A stretch of 64,000 bases of DNA from Bordetella pseudohinzii (GCF_000657795.2 NZ_JHEP02000012.1:84855-148854); one strand, 5' to 3'; counted from the stretch's first letter, positions 44,452-54,347 are shown. Numbers and translations are program-made. Notes: a model not told the origin generated them from the letters alone.

Positions 44452-46098
44452 ATGAGCTTCAAGTGGTGGCCCTGGGGCCTTCTGACAGCGGCATGCCTGG
44501 CCCTGCTGCTGTTTTTCGTGATCTATCCGCTGGCCGTGCTCTTTGGCAACAGCGTGACCGGCGCCTCCGGCGGCTTTTCGCTCGAGGGCTTCGCCGCCCT
44601 GGCGCAGGACGGCGAATACCTGCAGGCCTTGCGCAACACCCTGGTATTGGGCGCGGTCGTCACCGCCTGCACCGTGCTGGTGGGCGTGCCTTTCGCCTAC
44701 ATGGTGGCGCGCTACGATTTTCCGCTGAAGAATCTCGTGGCCATCCTGCCCATCCTGACCATCGTCATCCCCGAGATCATCGTCGGCCAGTCCTGGCTGC
44801 TGGTGCTGGGCAATAACGGCCTGCTCACCAATGCCCTGCGCGAGATCGGCATCGAGCTGCCCTCCTTCTACGGCTGGAGCGGCATGATCTTCTCGATGAC
44901 CCTGGTCTATTACACCTATATCTACCTGGGCGTGCTGGCCGCGCTGCGCGGCTTCGACGGTCAGCTGGAAGAGGCCGGCCTGAGCCTGGGCACCCCGCCC
45001 TGGCTCACGCGCATCCGCGTCATGGTGCCGGTGATCGCGCCGGCCGTGCTGGTCAATGCCCTGGTGGTCTTCACGCTGGTGGTGGGCAATTTCGCGCTGT
45101 CCATCATGCTGGGCAGCCGCGTGCCGCTGCTGTCGGTGATGACCTACAACACCTTCGTCAACGAGATGGGCGGCAGCCCCACGCTGCAAAGCGCCATGTC
45201 GGTGGTGTCCATCGGCATCGTGGCCGCCGTGCTGTTCGTGCAAAAGCGCATGGTCGAGCGCAAGGTCTACACCATGACCCAGGGCCGCGCGCCCGCGCCG
45301 CGCCGCGTGCGCTCCTGGGCCGCGGCCGGCTATGCCGGCGGCGTCACCCTCATCGTGCTGCTGTCGCTGCTGCCGCTGGCGGTGGTCTTCATCGCCGCCT
45401 TCACGCACACCAGCGGCCCGGTCATGCATTGGGGCAGCTGGTCGCTGGCCAGCATGCAGCGCGCCCTGCAGGGCGCGCCCGAGCCCATCCTGAACTCGAT
45501 CAAGTTCGCCTCGCTGGCGACGCTGCTGGGCGTGGCCTTCGCCGTGCTGGCCAGCTATCTGACGGTCAAGAAGCGCAACCGCGCCACCCAGCTGCTGGAC
45601 TACATCCTGGTGCTGCCGCTGACGATTTCCGGCACGGTGCTGGGCATCGCCCTGGTGCAGACCTTCAATACGGGCTGGCTGATACTGGCGGGCACCTCGG
45701 CCATCATGGTGCTGTGCTACACGGTGCGCCGCCTGCCCTTTGCCGTGCGCAACGCCTCGTCCACGCTGTTCAACATCCCCGACTCCATCGAGGAGGCCTC
45801 GATCAGCCTGGGCGTCTCGCCGCTCATGACCTTCTTCAAGGTGATGCTGCCTGCCATGAAGGCCTCCATCATCTCTTCGGCGATCCTCATGTGGTTGACC
45901 ACGATCTCGGAGCTGTCGGCCTCGATCGTGGCCTATAGCGGCGGGCTGGAAACCATGCCCATCGCCATTTTCCGCCAGGTTGACGGCGGGCGCCTGGGCA
46001 TGGCGTCGGCCTATGGCGCCGCGCTGGTCACCGTGATCCTGATCCCGGTGGTGGTGTCGATCAAGGCCTTCAAGGTCAACCTGTTCTCCGGCAAGTAG
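44452..46098 (+). CDS. ABC transporter permease with two fused transport domains
   Basis: A 548-residue membrane protein of about 12 helices holding two binding-protein-dependent transport domains in tandem, with coupling loops LEEAGLSLGTPPW near residue 176 and IEEASISLGVSPL near 443. This is the FbpB/AfuB layout: one chain replaces the usual two permeases. It sits ten bases after the ATPase gene. Confidence 0.9.
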   Translation: MSFKWWPWGLLTAACLALLLFFVIYPLAVLFGNSVTGASGGFSLEGFAALAQDGEYLQALRNTLVLGAVVTACTVLVGVPFAYMVARYDFPLKNLVAILPILTIVIPEIIVGQSWLLVLGNNGLLTNALREIGIELPSFYGWSGMIFSMTLVYYTYIYLGVLAALRGFDGQLEEAGLSLGTPPWLTRIRVMVPVIAPAVLVNALVVFTLVVGNFALSIMLGSRVPLLSVMTYNTFVNEMGGSPTLQSAMSVVSIGIVAAVLFVQKRMVERKVYTMTQGRAPAPRRVRSWAAAGYAGGVTLIVLLSLLPLAVVFIAAFTHTSGPVMHWGSWSLASMQRALQGAPEPILNSIKFASLATLLGVAFAVLASYLTVKKRNRATQLLDYILVLPLTISGTVLGIALVQTFNTGWLILAGTSAIMVLCYTVRRLPFAVRNASSTLFNIPDSIEEASISLGVSPLMTFFKVMLPAMKASIISSAILMWLTTISELSASIVAYSGGLETMPIAIFRQVDGGRLGMASAYGAALVTVILIPVVVSIKAFKVNLFSGK

Positions 46099-46121
46099 CA
46101 CTCTCAGAAAAAGGCCTTTCC

Positions 46122-47105
46122 ATGCGCTTCTCTCATCTGCTGCAATCCGGCCTGCTGGCCGCCGCCCTCGCCGGCGGCGCCGTCCAGGCCCAGACCGTCA
46201 TCCTCTACTCGTCCAACAATACCGACACCATCGACACCGCGCTGGAAGCGGTCAAGAAGACCATGCCCAAGCTGGACGTGCGGCCGGTCACCGGCGGCAC
46301 GGGCACGCTGATGAAGCGCATCGAGGCCGAGGCGCAGAACCCGCGCGGCGACCTGTTCTGGAGCGGCGGCTTCGGCACCCTGGGCGCCTACCGCGCGCAG
46401 CTCGAACCCTATACGCCCAAGGACGTGGCCGCCATTCCGGCCGAGTTCCGCGGCCCGGACAATCTCTGGATGGGCACCAATGTGCACGTCATGGTGATGA
46501 TGGTCAATGAGCGCCAGCTCAAGGGCGCGGCCGCTCCCGCCACCTGGTCCGACCTGATGCAGCCGGAATGGAAGGGCAAGTTCGCCATCACCGATCCGTC
46601 CAAGAGCGGCACGGCCTATATGCTGGTCTATGGCCTGTACAAGCAGTTCGGCGCCGAAGGCCTGGACAAGATCGCCGCCAACGCCGTGGTGACGGGCTCC
46701 TCGGGCACGACGTACAAGGGCGTGGCCGCCGGCGAATACGCCGTGGGCCTGACGCTGGAGTACGCCGCGCAGGAATACGTGGCGGGCGGCCAGAAGGAAA
46801 TCAAGCTGGTCTACCCGGCCGAGGGCAGCTATCTGGCGCCCGAAGGCATGTTCATCATCAAGGGCGCCAAGAACGCCGAGGCGGCCCGCCAGCTCTACGA
46901 GGGCCTGCTCAGCAAGGAAGCCCAGACCGCCCAGCTGGTGAAGAACTTCCGCCGCCCCTCGCGCAGCGACATCGAAGTCTCCAAGCTCACCACCCTGCCC
47001 GAGCTGGCCTCGATCAAGATCTTCCCGGTGGACCAGCTCGAAGCGGCCGCCGATTACGAGAAGGTCGTCGCGGCCTGGAACGCCGCCGTGGCCAAGGCCC
47101 GCTGA
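46122..47105 (+). CDS. Periplasmic binding protein of iron/phosphonate/polyamine-type ABC importer
   Basis: A 327-residue type-2 binding protein with a Sec signal ending in AVQAQ and mature start TVILYSSNNTD. GDLFWSGGFGTLGAY and GKFAITDPSKSGTAYM line the cleft. The pair of adjacent Tyr that bind ferric iron in FbpA is not obvious, so 2-aminoethylphosphonate or a sugar phosphate is as likely as iron. Last gene of the three-gene transporter operon. Confidence 0.87.
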   Translation: MRFSHLLQSGLLAAALAGGAVQAQTVILYSSNNTDTIDTALEAVKKTMPKLDVRPVTGGTGTLMKRIEAEAQNPRGDLFWSGGFGTLGAYRAQLEPYTPKDVAAIPAEFRGPDNLWMGTNVHVMVMMVNERQLKGAAAPATWSDLMQPEWKGKFAITDPSKSGTAYMLVYGLYKQFGAEGLDKIAANAVVTGSSGTTYKGVAAGEYAVGLTLEYAAQEYVAGGQKEIKLVYPAEGSYLAPEGMFIIKGAKNAEAARQLYEGLLSKEAQTAQLVKNFRRPSRSDIEVSKLTTLPELASIKIFPVDQLEAAADYEKVVAAWNAAVAKAR

Positions 47106-47117
47106 TCACGGCCCGCG

Positions 47118-47155
47118 AAACAAAACAGGGTGCCTCGCGGCACCCTGTTTTGTTT
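47118..47155. terminator. Bidirectional Rho-independent terminator
   Basis: A 17-bp perfect stem with a TCGC loop, flanked by an A-rich arm on one side and a T-rich arm on the other, located between the convergent binding-protein gene and ffh. It can end both transcripts. Confidence 0.93.
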
Positions 47156-47169
47156 GCGATGGCGGCAGC

Positions 47170-48582
47170 TCAGCGGCCGAATCCGCCGAAGCGCCCCATG
47201 CCCTTGAGGCCGCCCATGGCGCGCATCATCTTGGCCATGCCGCCTTTTTTCATCTGCTTCATCATGCCCTGCATCTGCTCGAACTGATTGAGCAGGCGGT
47301 TGACCTCCTGCACCGGCACGCCGGCGCCGGCGGCGATGCGGCGCTTGCGCGCGGCCTTGATGAGCTCGGGCTTGGCGCGCTCGCCCGGCGTCATGGAATT
47401 AAGGATGCCCTCGGTGCGGCGCAGCTGCTTCTCGGCCTGGCCGCCCTGCAGCTGGCCGGCGGCCTGCTGGAACTGCGAAGGCAGCTTCTCCAGGAGGGAA
47501 TTCATGTCGCCCAGCTTCTTGACCTGGCCCAGCTGCTCGCGGAAATCGTTCAGGTCGAACTTGTCGCCCGACTTGATCTTCTTGGCGAGCTTCTCGGCCT
47601 CGGCGATATCGATGTTCTTCTGCGCCTGCTCCACCAGCGAGACGATGTCGCCCATGCCGAGCACGCGCTGCGCCATGCGCTCGGGGTGAAAAGCCTGCAG
47701 GCCATCGAGTTTTTCAGAAACGCCGACGAACTTCAGCGGCTTGCCGGTGATGTGGCGCACCGACAGCGCCGCGCCGCCGCGCGCATCGCCGTCGAGCTTG
47801 GTGAGCACCACGCCGGTCAGCGGCAGCGCCTCGGCAAAGGCCCGGGCGGTGTTGACCGCATCCTGGCCCTGCATGGCGTCGACCACGAACAGCGTCTCCA
47901 CCGGCTTGACCAGGGCATGCAGCGCGGCGATCTCGCGCATCATGGCCTCGTCGATGCCCAGGCGGCCGGCCGTGTCGACGATCAGCACGTCATAGTGGTG
48001 GCGGCGGGCATGCTCGACCGCATTGCGGGCGATGTCCTCGGGTTTCTGGCTCGGATCGGAGGGCAGGAAGTCCACGCCGACCTGGGCGGCCACGGTCTTG
48101 AGCTGCTCGATGGCCGCCGGACGATAGACGTCGGCCGAGACGACCAGCACTTTTTTCTTGCCCGTCTTGCGTCCGCCCTGGGTGTGCTCGCCCTCGGCCA
48201 GCCAGCGCGCCAGCTTGCCGGTGGTGGTGGTCTTGCCGGCGCCCTGCAGGCCGGCCATGAGGATGACGGCCGGCGGCTGCACGGCCAGCGACAGTTCGCC
48301 GCTGCCCGGGCCGAGGTCGCCGCCCATCAGGGCGGTCAGTTCTTTGTGGACCACGCCGACCAGGGCCTGGCCCGGCGTCAGGCTGGAGGACACCTCCTCG
48401 CCCAGGGCCTTCTCTTTGACGCGGGCGACGAAATCGCGCACCACGGGCAGGGCCACGTCGGCCTCCAGGAGCGCCATGCGCACTTCGCGCAACATCTCCT
48501 GGGTGTTGGCCTCGGTCAGGCGGGCTTCGCCACGCAGCGTCTTGACGACGCGCGACAGGCGTTGAGTAAGGTTATCGAGCAT
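47170..48582 (-). CDS. ffh: Signal recognition particle protein
   Basis: A 470-residue SRP54 GTPase that guides nascent membrane proteins to FtsY. N-domain, then G1 LQGAGKTTTTGKLA, DTAGRLGIDE, TKLDGDARGG, and a Met-rich C-terminal M domain (MQGMMKQMKKGGMAKMM) that binds signal peptides and 4.5S RNA. Divergent from a CcsA-like membrane protein gene, an arrangement common in proteobacteria. Confidence 0.97.
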   Translation of the reverse strand: MLDNLTQRLSRVVKTLRGEARLTEANTQEMLREVRMALLEADVALPVVRDFVARVKEKALGEEVSSSLTPGQALVGVVHKELTALMGGDLGPGSGELSLAVQPPAVILMAGLQGAGKTTTTGKLARWLAEGEHTQGGRKTGKKKVLVVSADVYRPAAIEQLKTVAAQVGVDFLPSDPSQKPEDIARNAVEHARRHHYDVLIVDTAGRLGIDEAMMREIAALHALVKPVETLFVVDAMQGQDAVNTARAFAEALPLTGVVLTKLDGDARGGAALSVRHITGKPLKFVGVSEKLDGLQAFHPERMAQRVLGMGDIVSLVEQAQKNIDIAEAEKLAKKIKSGDKFDLNDFREQLGQVKKLGDMNSLLEKLPSQFQQAAGQLQGGQAEKQLRRTEGILNSMTPGERAKPELIKAARKRRIAAGAGVPVQEVNRLLNQFEQMQGMMKQMKKGGMAKMMRAMGGLKGMGRFGGFGR

Positions 48583-48698
48583 GAGAGGCGTTTCCGCTTA
48601 AACTAATTGATTGAACGAGACCGCGCGGGCCCCAAGGCCGGCGGCGGGCGATGTCAGCGGGTGACATTTGCCCTGGTCCCACCCAGACAACGGTTTTT

Positions 48699-49541
48699 AT
48701 GTCATCAGGCATTGTATTTCACGCCGTGGCCGCCCTGGCCTACGCCGTGCTGGGCGCCTCGATGTGGCGCCGCCTGCAGCGCGCCGGCAGCGTCGAGCAG
48801 ACCGGCAAGATCGCCCGGCTTTGCCTGCTCGGGGCCTTGATCGTGCACGGCTATGCCCTGCGTGAATCAATGCTGGGGACAGATCATATCTTCATTGGCT
48901 GGGCCCTGGCTCTGTCGGCCGCCCTCTGGCTGGGCCTGATCATGTACTGGCTCGAAAGCCTCTTCATCCGCATCGACGGGGTGCAGCTGCTGCTCCTGCC
49001 GGCCGCCACCCTGGCCGCCCTGCTGGCGGCCTTGTTCCCGCAGGGGGTGATCGTGCCGCATGCCGGCAATCCCTGGCTGCGCATCCATCTGATCATCGCC
49101 CTGGCCGCCTACGGCCTGATCACGATCGCGGCGCTGCACGCCATGCTGATGGCCCTGCTGGACCGGCACCTGCACCGCCCCCTGGATGCGCCGGCCTCCC
49201 GCAGCATCGTCGGCCGCGTCCTGGACGCCCAGCCGCCGCTGCTGGTGCAGGAGCAGCTGCTGTTCCGCATCATCTTCATCGGTTTCCTGGTCCTGAGCGC
49301 GGCGGTCGCCACGGGCTCGGTGGCCTCCATCCTGCTGACCGGCCGCATCCTGCCCTTCGACCACAAGACCATCTTCACCCTGCTGTCCTGGCTGACGTTC
49401 GGCGGCCTGCTGGTGGGCCGCCAGGCGCGCGGCTGGCGCGGCCGGGTGGCGCTGCGCTGGACGGTGGCGGGCTTCTGCTTCCTGATCCTCGCCTATACCG
49501 GCAGCCGGTTCGTGCTGGAAATGATTCTGCATCGGAGTTGA
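48699..49541 (+). CDS. Cytochrome c assembly (CcsA/YpjD-like) inner membrane protein
   Basis: A 280-residue protein with about eight hydrophobic segments, matching the YpjD-like branch of the CcsA/ResC family. The conserved HLIIALAAYGLITIAALHA helix and the late FDHKTIFTLLSWLTF segment are visible. The start at 48699 is chosen by homologous length; its ribosome site is weak. Divergent from ffh, as in many relatives. Its exact role is unproven. Confidence 0.86.
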   Translation: MSSGIVFHAVAALAYAVLGASMWRRLQRAGSVEQTGKIARLCLLGALIVHGYALRESMLGTDHIFIGWALALSAALWLGLIMYWLESLFIRIDGVQLLLLPAATLAALLAALFPQGVIVPHAGNPWLRIHLIIALAAYGLITIAALHAMLMALLDRHLHRPLDAPASRSIVGRVLDAQPPLLVQEQLLFRIIFIGFLVLSAAVATGSVASILLTGRILPFDHKTIFTLLSWLTFGGLLVGRQARGWRGRVALRWTVAGFCFLILAYTGSRFVLEMILHRS

Positions 49542-49547
49542 TCCCAG

Positions 49548-49790
49548 GTGGGCAAGCTCATTTTCTGGTTCTTCGCCATCCTGGTCGTGCTGACCGTCTG
49601 GCGCATGCTCAACGCGCGCAACCGCGGCGACACGCCCCGCAAGCCCGCCTCGCCGCCGGCCGCCCGGGCCGCCGAACCCATGGTGCGCTGCGCGCACTGC
49701 GGCATCCACCTGCCGCGCTCGGAGGCCGTGCTGCTCAACGGCCGGACCTGGTGCAGCCAGGAACACGCCCGCCTGGGACCGGCGCCATAG
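49548..49790 (+). CDS. PP0621-like small membrane-anchored zinc-motif protein
   Basis: An 80-residue protein with one N-terminal transmembrane helix (GKLIFWFFAILVVLTVWRML) and a C-terminal CAHCGIHLP...TWC...EH motif able to bind zinc. Family known only as PP0621-like. GTG start at 49548, seven bases after the preceding stop. It often stands between the CcsA-like gene and ampD, as here. Confidence 0.82.
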   Translation: MGKLIFWFFAILVVLTVWRMLNARNRGDTPRKPASPPAARAAEPMVRCAHCGIHLPRSEAVLLNGRTWCSQEHARLGPAP

Positions 49791-49844
49791 GCAAGCGGCG
49801 GCGGGGCCTGCATAATGCGGCTTGCCCTTGATCCGCCTTTCGCC

Positions 49845-50423
49845 ATGACACTGCAACTGGATCGCCACGGCTGGCTGCGCCCCGCGCCCGCCGTCACGCG
49901 ACTGCCCTCGCCCAATGTCGATGCCCGCCCGCCCGGCACGCAAGTCTCGCTGCTGGTCGTGCACAACATCACCCTGCCGCCCGGCGAATTCGGCGGCCCC
50001 TATGTGGCCGACCTCTTCCTGAACCGCCTCGACCTCGGCGCCCATCCCTGGTTTGCCCGCCTGGCGGGCCTGCGGGTCTCGGCGCACTTCTTCATCCGGC
50101 GCGACGGCGGCATCGTGCAATTCGCCTCGGTGCACGACCGCGCCTGGCACGCCGGCGTCTCGCGCTTCCAGGGGCGCGAGCGCTGCAATGACTTCTCGGT
50201 CGGCGTCGAACTGGAGGGCACCGATCGCCTGCCCTACACCGACGCGCAGTACGCCGCCCTGGCCGAACTGGCGCAGCGCCTGCGCGAGCGCCTGCCCATC
50301 CGCGCGGCCTGGGGGCACGAGGACATCGCGCCCGGGCGCAAGACCGACCCGGGCCCCGCCTTCGATTGGCCGCGCTTCGCGCGCGGCGCAGGCTTTCTGC
50401 GGCGCGACCTGCCGCCGCGCTGA
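49845..50423 (+). CDS. ampD: 1,6-anhydro-N-acetylmuramyl-L-alanine amidase
   Basis: A 192-residue cytoplasmic zinc amidase for peptidoglycan recycling. Zinc ligands are the His in VVHNITLPP near residue 38, and the His and Asp in WGHEDIAPGRKTDPGP near 163. The ATG at 49845 gives the N-terminus that aligns with E. coli AmpD (GWLRPAPAVTRLPSP); an in-frame ATG at 49815 is less likely. Loss of AmpD raises AmpC beta-lactamase in some species. Confidence 0.92.
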   Translation: MTLQLDRHGWLRPAPAVTRLPSPNVDARPPGTQVSLLVVHNITLPPGEFGGPYVADLFLNRLDLGAHPWFARLAGLRVSAHFFIRRDGGIVQFASVHDRAWHAGVSRFQGRERCNDFSVGVELEGTDRLPYTDAQYAALAELAQRLRERLPIRAAWGHEDIAPGRKTDPGPAFDWPRFARGAGFLRRDLPPR

Positions 50424-50439
50424 TAGACAAGGACAGGCA

Positions 50440-51060
50440 ATGCTGAAGATCTGGGGACGGCTGAACTCCGTCAACGTACAGAAAGTGGTCTGGGCCGTGC
50501 GCGAACTGGCCCTGCCCCATGCCCTGACCGAGGCTGGCGGCCCCTTCGGCGGCCTGGACACGCCCGAGTACGGGCGCATGAACCCCAACCGCCGCGTGCC
50601 CGTGATCGACGACGGCGGCTTCGTGCTCTGGGAATCCAACGCCATCGTGCGCTATCTGGCCGCGCGCTATGGCGCGGGCGCGCTCTGGCCCGCCGATCCC
50701 TGTGTGCGCGCCGACGCCGACCGCTGGATGGATTGGCAAACCACCGAATGGCAGCCCGCCCAGGGCCCGGCCTTCCTGGGCCTGATCCGCACGCCCGAAG
50801 CCCAGCGTGATTCCGCCGCCATCGCGGCCGCGGTCAAGCGCTCAACCGCCTGCGCGCTGCTGCTGGAGCAGGCCCTGCGGGGCCGCGACTTCATCGCCGG
50901 CTCGCAGTTCACCATGGGCGACATCCCGCTGGGCTGCGCGGCCCATCGCTGGTTCGGCCTGCCCATCGAGCGGCCCGAGACGCCCCACCTGGCCGCCTGG
51001 TACCGCCGCCTGATGATGCGCCCGGCCGTCCAGGGCGTGCTGACCTTGCCCTTGAGCTGA
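50440..51060 (+). CDS. Glutathione S-transferase family protein
   Basis: A 206-residue GST. N-terminal thioredoxin-like domain with NSVNVQKVVWAVREL and RRVPVIDDGGFVLWESNAIVRYL (glutathione site), then a helical domain with GSQFTMGDIPLGC. The substrate class cannot be told. It follows ampD by 16 bases. Confidence 0.9.
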   Translation: MLKIWGRLNSVNVQKVVWAVRELALPHALTEAGGPFGGLDTPEYGRMNPNRRVPVIDDGGFVLWESNAIVRYLAARYGAGALWPADPCVRADADRWMDWQTTEWQPAQGPAFLGLIRTPEAQRDSAAIAAAVKRSTACALLLEQALRGRDFIAGSQFTMGDIPLGCAAHRWFGLPIERPETPHLAAWYRRLMMRPAVQGVLTLPLS

Positions 51061-51083
51061 GCCCGGCAGGCGCGCCGCCGGCC

Positions 51084-51803
51084 CTACATCCCCAGATAAG
51101 CCTGGCGGACCTCGTCGGAAGCGGCCAGCTCGGCCGCCCCGCCCTCCAGGGCCACGCGCCCGCTCTGCATGACATAGGCCCGGCTCGCGACCTCCAGCGC
51201 CTGGTTCATGTTCTGCTCGACCAACAGCACCGACAGGCCATCATCGCGATTGAGCGCGGCCAGCGCATCGAAGACTTGTTCCACCAGCAGGGGCGACAGG
51301 CCCAGGCTGGGCTCGTCGATCAACAAGAGGCGCGGCCCGCTCATGAGCGCCCGGCCGATGGCCAGCATCTGCCGCTCGCCGCCCGACATGGTGCCGGCCA
51401 GCTGCGCCTCGCGTTCCTTCAGGCGCGGGAACAGGCGGTAGACCCTTTCCAGCCGTTCGGCGAACACCGCCTCGTCGCGAACGGTGTAGGCGCCCAGGCG
51501 CAGGTTCTGGGCCACCGACTGGCGCGCGAAGACGCGCGCGCCCTCCGGAATCAGGGCGATGCCCTGCGACACCAGATGCTGGGGCGGCGTGCCCGTGATG
51601 TCGCGCCCTTCGAAGCGCACGCGGCCGGTCTTGGGCCGCACGGCGCCCACGATGGCCATCAGCGTGCTCGACTTGCCGGCCCCGTTGGCGCCCAGAAGCG
51701 CCGTGATCTCGCCGGCCTTTACCCGCAGGGACAAGTCCCGCACCGCCTGCACGCCGCCATAGGCCACGCTCAGGTTTTCCACTTCCAGCATCATGTCAGA
51801 CAC
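51084..51803 (-). CDS. livF: Branched-chain amino acid-type ABC ATPase LivF
   Basis: A 239-residue ATPase: Walker A GANGAGKSS, signature MSGGERQML, Walker B LLIDEPSLGLSP, and LLVEQN typical of LivF. Last gene of a livJHMGF-like operon, overlapping livG by eight bases. The imported ligand may be an amino acid or another small carboxylate; the symbol denotes family only. Confidence 0.88.
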   Translation of the reverse strand: MSDMMLEVENLSVAYGGVQAVRDLSLRVKAGEITALLGANGAGKSSTLMAIVGAVRPKTGRVRFEGRDITGTPPQHLVSQGIALIPEGARVFARQSVAQNLRLGAYTVRDEAVFAERLERVYRLFPRLKEREAQLAGTMSGGERQMLAIGRALMSGPRLLLIDEPSLGLSPLLVEQVFDALAALNRDDGLSVLLVEQNMNQALEVASRAYVMQSGRVALEGGAAELAASDEVRQAYLGM

Positions 51804-52518
51804 GGTGCTTTCTCCCCAGATAGGCTTCGATCACGGCGGGATGGCGCACAATGTCTTGCGGCGGCCCCTCGGCGATCATCTGGCCGAAATTCAGCACCAG
51901 CACGCGCTGCGCCAGGCGCATCACGACTTCCAGCACATGCTCGACGATGATGAGCGTGACGCCGGCGGCATGGATGCCGCGCAGGATCTCCGCCAAGGCG
52001 ATGGCTTCGGCCGGATTCAGGCCGCCGGCCACTTCATCGAGCAGCAGCATGCGCGGTTCGGTCGCCAGCGCCCGGGCCAGCTCGACGCGCTTCTGCCCGG
52101 CGACGTTCAGGCCCGCGGCCTTGACATCATGCCGGTCGGCCAGGCCCACCAGCTCCAGCACGCGCATGGCCTCGCGGCGCGCATCGGCCAACCGGGGATG
52201 GCGCAGCAGCGCCCCCACCATGGCGTTCTCCAGCACCGTCATCTGGCCGAAGCTGCGCGGAATCTGATAGGTGCGCACCAGGCCCAGCGCGGCCACCTGC
52301 TCGGGCCGCTTGCCGGCCAGCGGCTCGCCCTTGAAGCGCACCGTGCCCGAGGTCGGCTCGTGATGGCCCACCAGGCCATTGAACAGCGTGCTCTTGCCCG
52401 CGCCGTTGGGGCCGATGATGGCGACGATCTCGCCTTCCTCGACCGACAGCGAAATATCCTTGTTGGCGACCAAGCCGCCAAAGCGCTTGGTCAGGTCCTT
52501 GACTTCAAGCAGTGCCAC
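51796..52518 (-). CDS. livG: Branched-chain amino acid-type ABC ATPase LivG
   Basis: A 240-residue ATPase: Walker A GPNGAGKST, Walker B LLLDEVAGGLNP and IIVEHVLEVVM. The signature loop reads NVAGQKRVELARAL, differing from the usual SxGQ form, a mild oddity. It overlaps livM upstream and livF downstream. Confidence 0.88.
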   Translation of the reverse strand: MALLEVKDLTKRFGGLVANKDISLSVEEGEIVAIIGPNGAGKSTLFNGLVGHHEPTSGTVRFKGEPLAGKRPEQVAALGLVRTYQIPRSFGQMTVLENAMVGALLRHPRLADARREAMRVLELVGLADRHDVKAAGLNVAGQKRVELARALATEPRMLLLDEVAGGLNPAEAIALAEILRGIHAAGVTLIIVEHVLEVVMRLAQRVLVLNFGQMIAEGPPQDIVRHPAVIEAYLGRKHRV

Positions 52519-53494
52519 GACGCCTCCTCAGGGTCACCAGGCCACCCGGCAGAAAGAGCGTGACCAGCAAAATCGCCAGACCGAAGATCAGCAGATCCAG
52601 GCCCAGCCCCGAACTGCCCCAGGCCACCCGCGTGCCTTCCGACAAGGGCAGCAGCACGGCCGCGCCCAGCCAGGGCCCGACCAGCGTGCCCACCCCGCCC
52701 AGGATGGCGACCAGCACCACCTGCACCGACATGGTCAGGCTGAACATGGACTCGGGGTCGATGAAACCCACATACATGGCGAAAAATCCGCCCCACACTC
52801 CCGTCATGCCGGCCGACAGCACAAAGGCCAGCATCTTGTAGCGGTCTGCCGGCACGCCCAGGCTGCGCGCGGCCGCCTCGTCGCCATTGATGGCGCGCCA
52901 GTAAAAGCCGGTGCGCGAATGCACCAGCAGATAGGTGGCGAGAAAGGTCAGGAAGGCCAGCGCCAGCGCGATCCAGTAATAAGGCACCTTGGTGCGGAAC
53001 AGCAGCATCCATGGCGCATCGGCGATCGGCGCCTCCAGCCCGACCGCGCCGCCGGCCCAGCTCCAGTTCACCATGAGCAGCAGGCCGATCTGCAGAAGCG
53101 CGATGGTCGCCATGGCGAAATAGTGGCCCGACAAACGCAGCGTGGGCCCGCCCACCAGCCAGGCCAGCGCCGCGCTGATCAGCCCGCCCAGCGGGATGCC
53201 CAGCAGCGGGGTGAGCTTGAGGTGCTGCAGCAGCAACAGCGTCGTATAGCCGCCCACGCCGACGAACACGCCATGCCCGAAGGAGATGCGGCCAAGAAAA
53301 CCGCCCACCAGGTTCCAGCAGGCGCCCAGCGCCCCGAACATGATGGCCAGCAGCAGCACCTGCAGGGTGAAGGCGTCGCGCACCGCCAGGGGCACCAGGG
53401 CCAGCAGCACGGCGGCCAGCAGCGCCGCCGCGATCGGCCATTTGGGCAGGCCGGCATGGCCGGCGGCCGGAATTTGTTTATCTGTCATCTGCAT
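52505..53494 (-). CDS. livM: Branched-chain amino acid-type ABC permease LivM
   Basis: A 329-residue permease with around ten hydrophobic segments. The family segment GGFLGRISFGHGVFVGVGGYT is near residue 64 and the EAA-like loop INGDEAAARSLGVPADRYKM near 205. One base separates it from livH. Confidence 0.88.
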   Translation of the reverse strand: MQMTDKQIPAAGHAGLPKWPIAAALLAAVLLALVPLAVRDAFTLQVLLLAIMFGALGACWNLVGGFLGRISFGHGVFVGVGGYTTLLLLQHLKLTPLLGIPLGGLISAALAWLVGGPTLRLSGHYFAMATIALLQIGLLLMVNWSWAGGAVGLEAPIADAPWMLLFRTKVPYYWIALALAFLTFLATYLLVHSRTGFYWRAINGDEAAARSLGVPADRYKMLAFVLSAGMTGVWGGFFAMYVGFIDPESMFSLTMSVQVVLVAILGGVGTLVGPWLGAAVLLPLSEGTRVAWGSSGLGLDLLIFGLAILLVTLFLPGGLVTLRRRRGTA

Positions 53495-53495
53495 C

Positions 53496-54347
53496 TCACC
53501 ACCGCCCGAACAGCCCGCGCGGGCGATACCACAACACCAGGATGAAGAGGATGAAGACGCTCACGGTCTTGAGCGCCGGGGCCACGAAATAGCCCGTCAT
53601 CGCCTCGATGATTCCGATCAGGATGCCGGCGATGAACGCGCCCGGCAGCGAACCGAAGCCGCCCATGCAGACCGCGACAAAGGCCAGCAGGCCGAACACC
53701 GTGCCCACCGAAGGGAAGACATAGAAGAAGGTCGTCAGCAAGGCGCCGGCCAGGCCGACCGCCGCGCTGCCCAGCATCCAGACCTGGGCGTTGACGCGGT
53801 CCGGCGAAATCCCCACCAGCGCGGCCACCTGGCGATCCTCGGCCACCGCCTGCAGGGCATGGCCCCAGCGCGTGCGATACACCAGGAAAAAGAGCGCCAC
53901 CACCAGGGCCAGCGCCACCAGCCCGGTCACGACCTGGGGCCGTCCCAGCGAAATCCCGGCCAGCGACACACTGCCGGACACCAGGGTGTCGGGCAGGCTG
54001 CGGTAGTCGGGCGAAAAGGCGATGAAGGCCAGCTGGCGCAGCACCAGGCCCAGGCCGAAGGTCGCCAGGATGACGGCCATGGCCGGGCCCTTCTGCAGAC
54101 GCTTGATGATGAGGGCATAGGTCAGGAAACCGACAAAGCCCAGCAAAATGGCGACCAGGGGAGCCGACAGGGTCGGATCCAGGTGGCCCAGCGTAAACAT
54201 CCAATAGGCGGCATACATGCCCAGCATCAGGAACTCGCCATGGGCGAAGTTGATGACGTCGGTAATGCCCCAGATCAGGGCCAGGCCCACGGCCACGGCG
54301 GCATAGATCAGCCCGTTGAACAGGCCCGCCGAAAGCGCTTCAAACAT
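53496..54347 (-). CDS. livH: Branched-chain amino acid-type ABC permease LivH
   Basis: A 283-residue permease: GLFNGLIYAAVAVGLALIWG at the N-terminus, DVINFAHGEFLMLG near residue 30, AVAEDRQVAALVGISPDRV loop near 185. The ATG at 54347 has GGGGAG six bases upstream, so I prefer it to a longer frame. Forms the pore with LivM. Confidence 0.88.
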   Translation of the reverse strand: MFEALSAGLFNGLIYAAVAVGLALIWGITDVINFAHGEFLMLGMYAAYWMFTLGHLDPTLSAPLVAILLGFVGFLTYALIIKRLQKGPAMAVILATFGLGLVLRQLAFIAFSPDYRSLPDTLVSGSVSLAGISLGRPQVVTGLVALALVVALFFLVYRTRWGHALQAVAEDRQVAALVGISPDRVNAQVWMLGSAAVGLAGALLTTFFYVFPSVGTVFGLLAFVAVCMGGFGSLPGAFIAGILIGIIEAMTGYFVAPALKTVSVFILFILVLWYRPRGLFGRW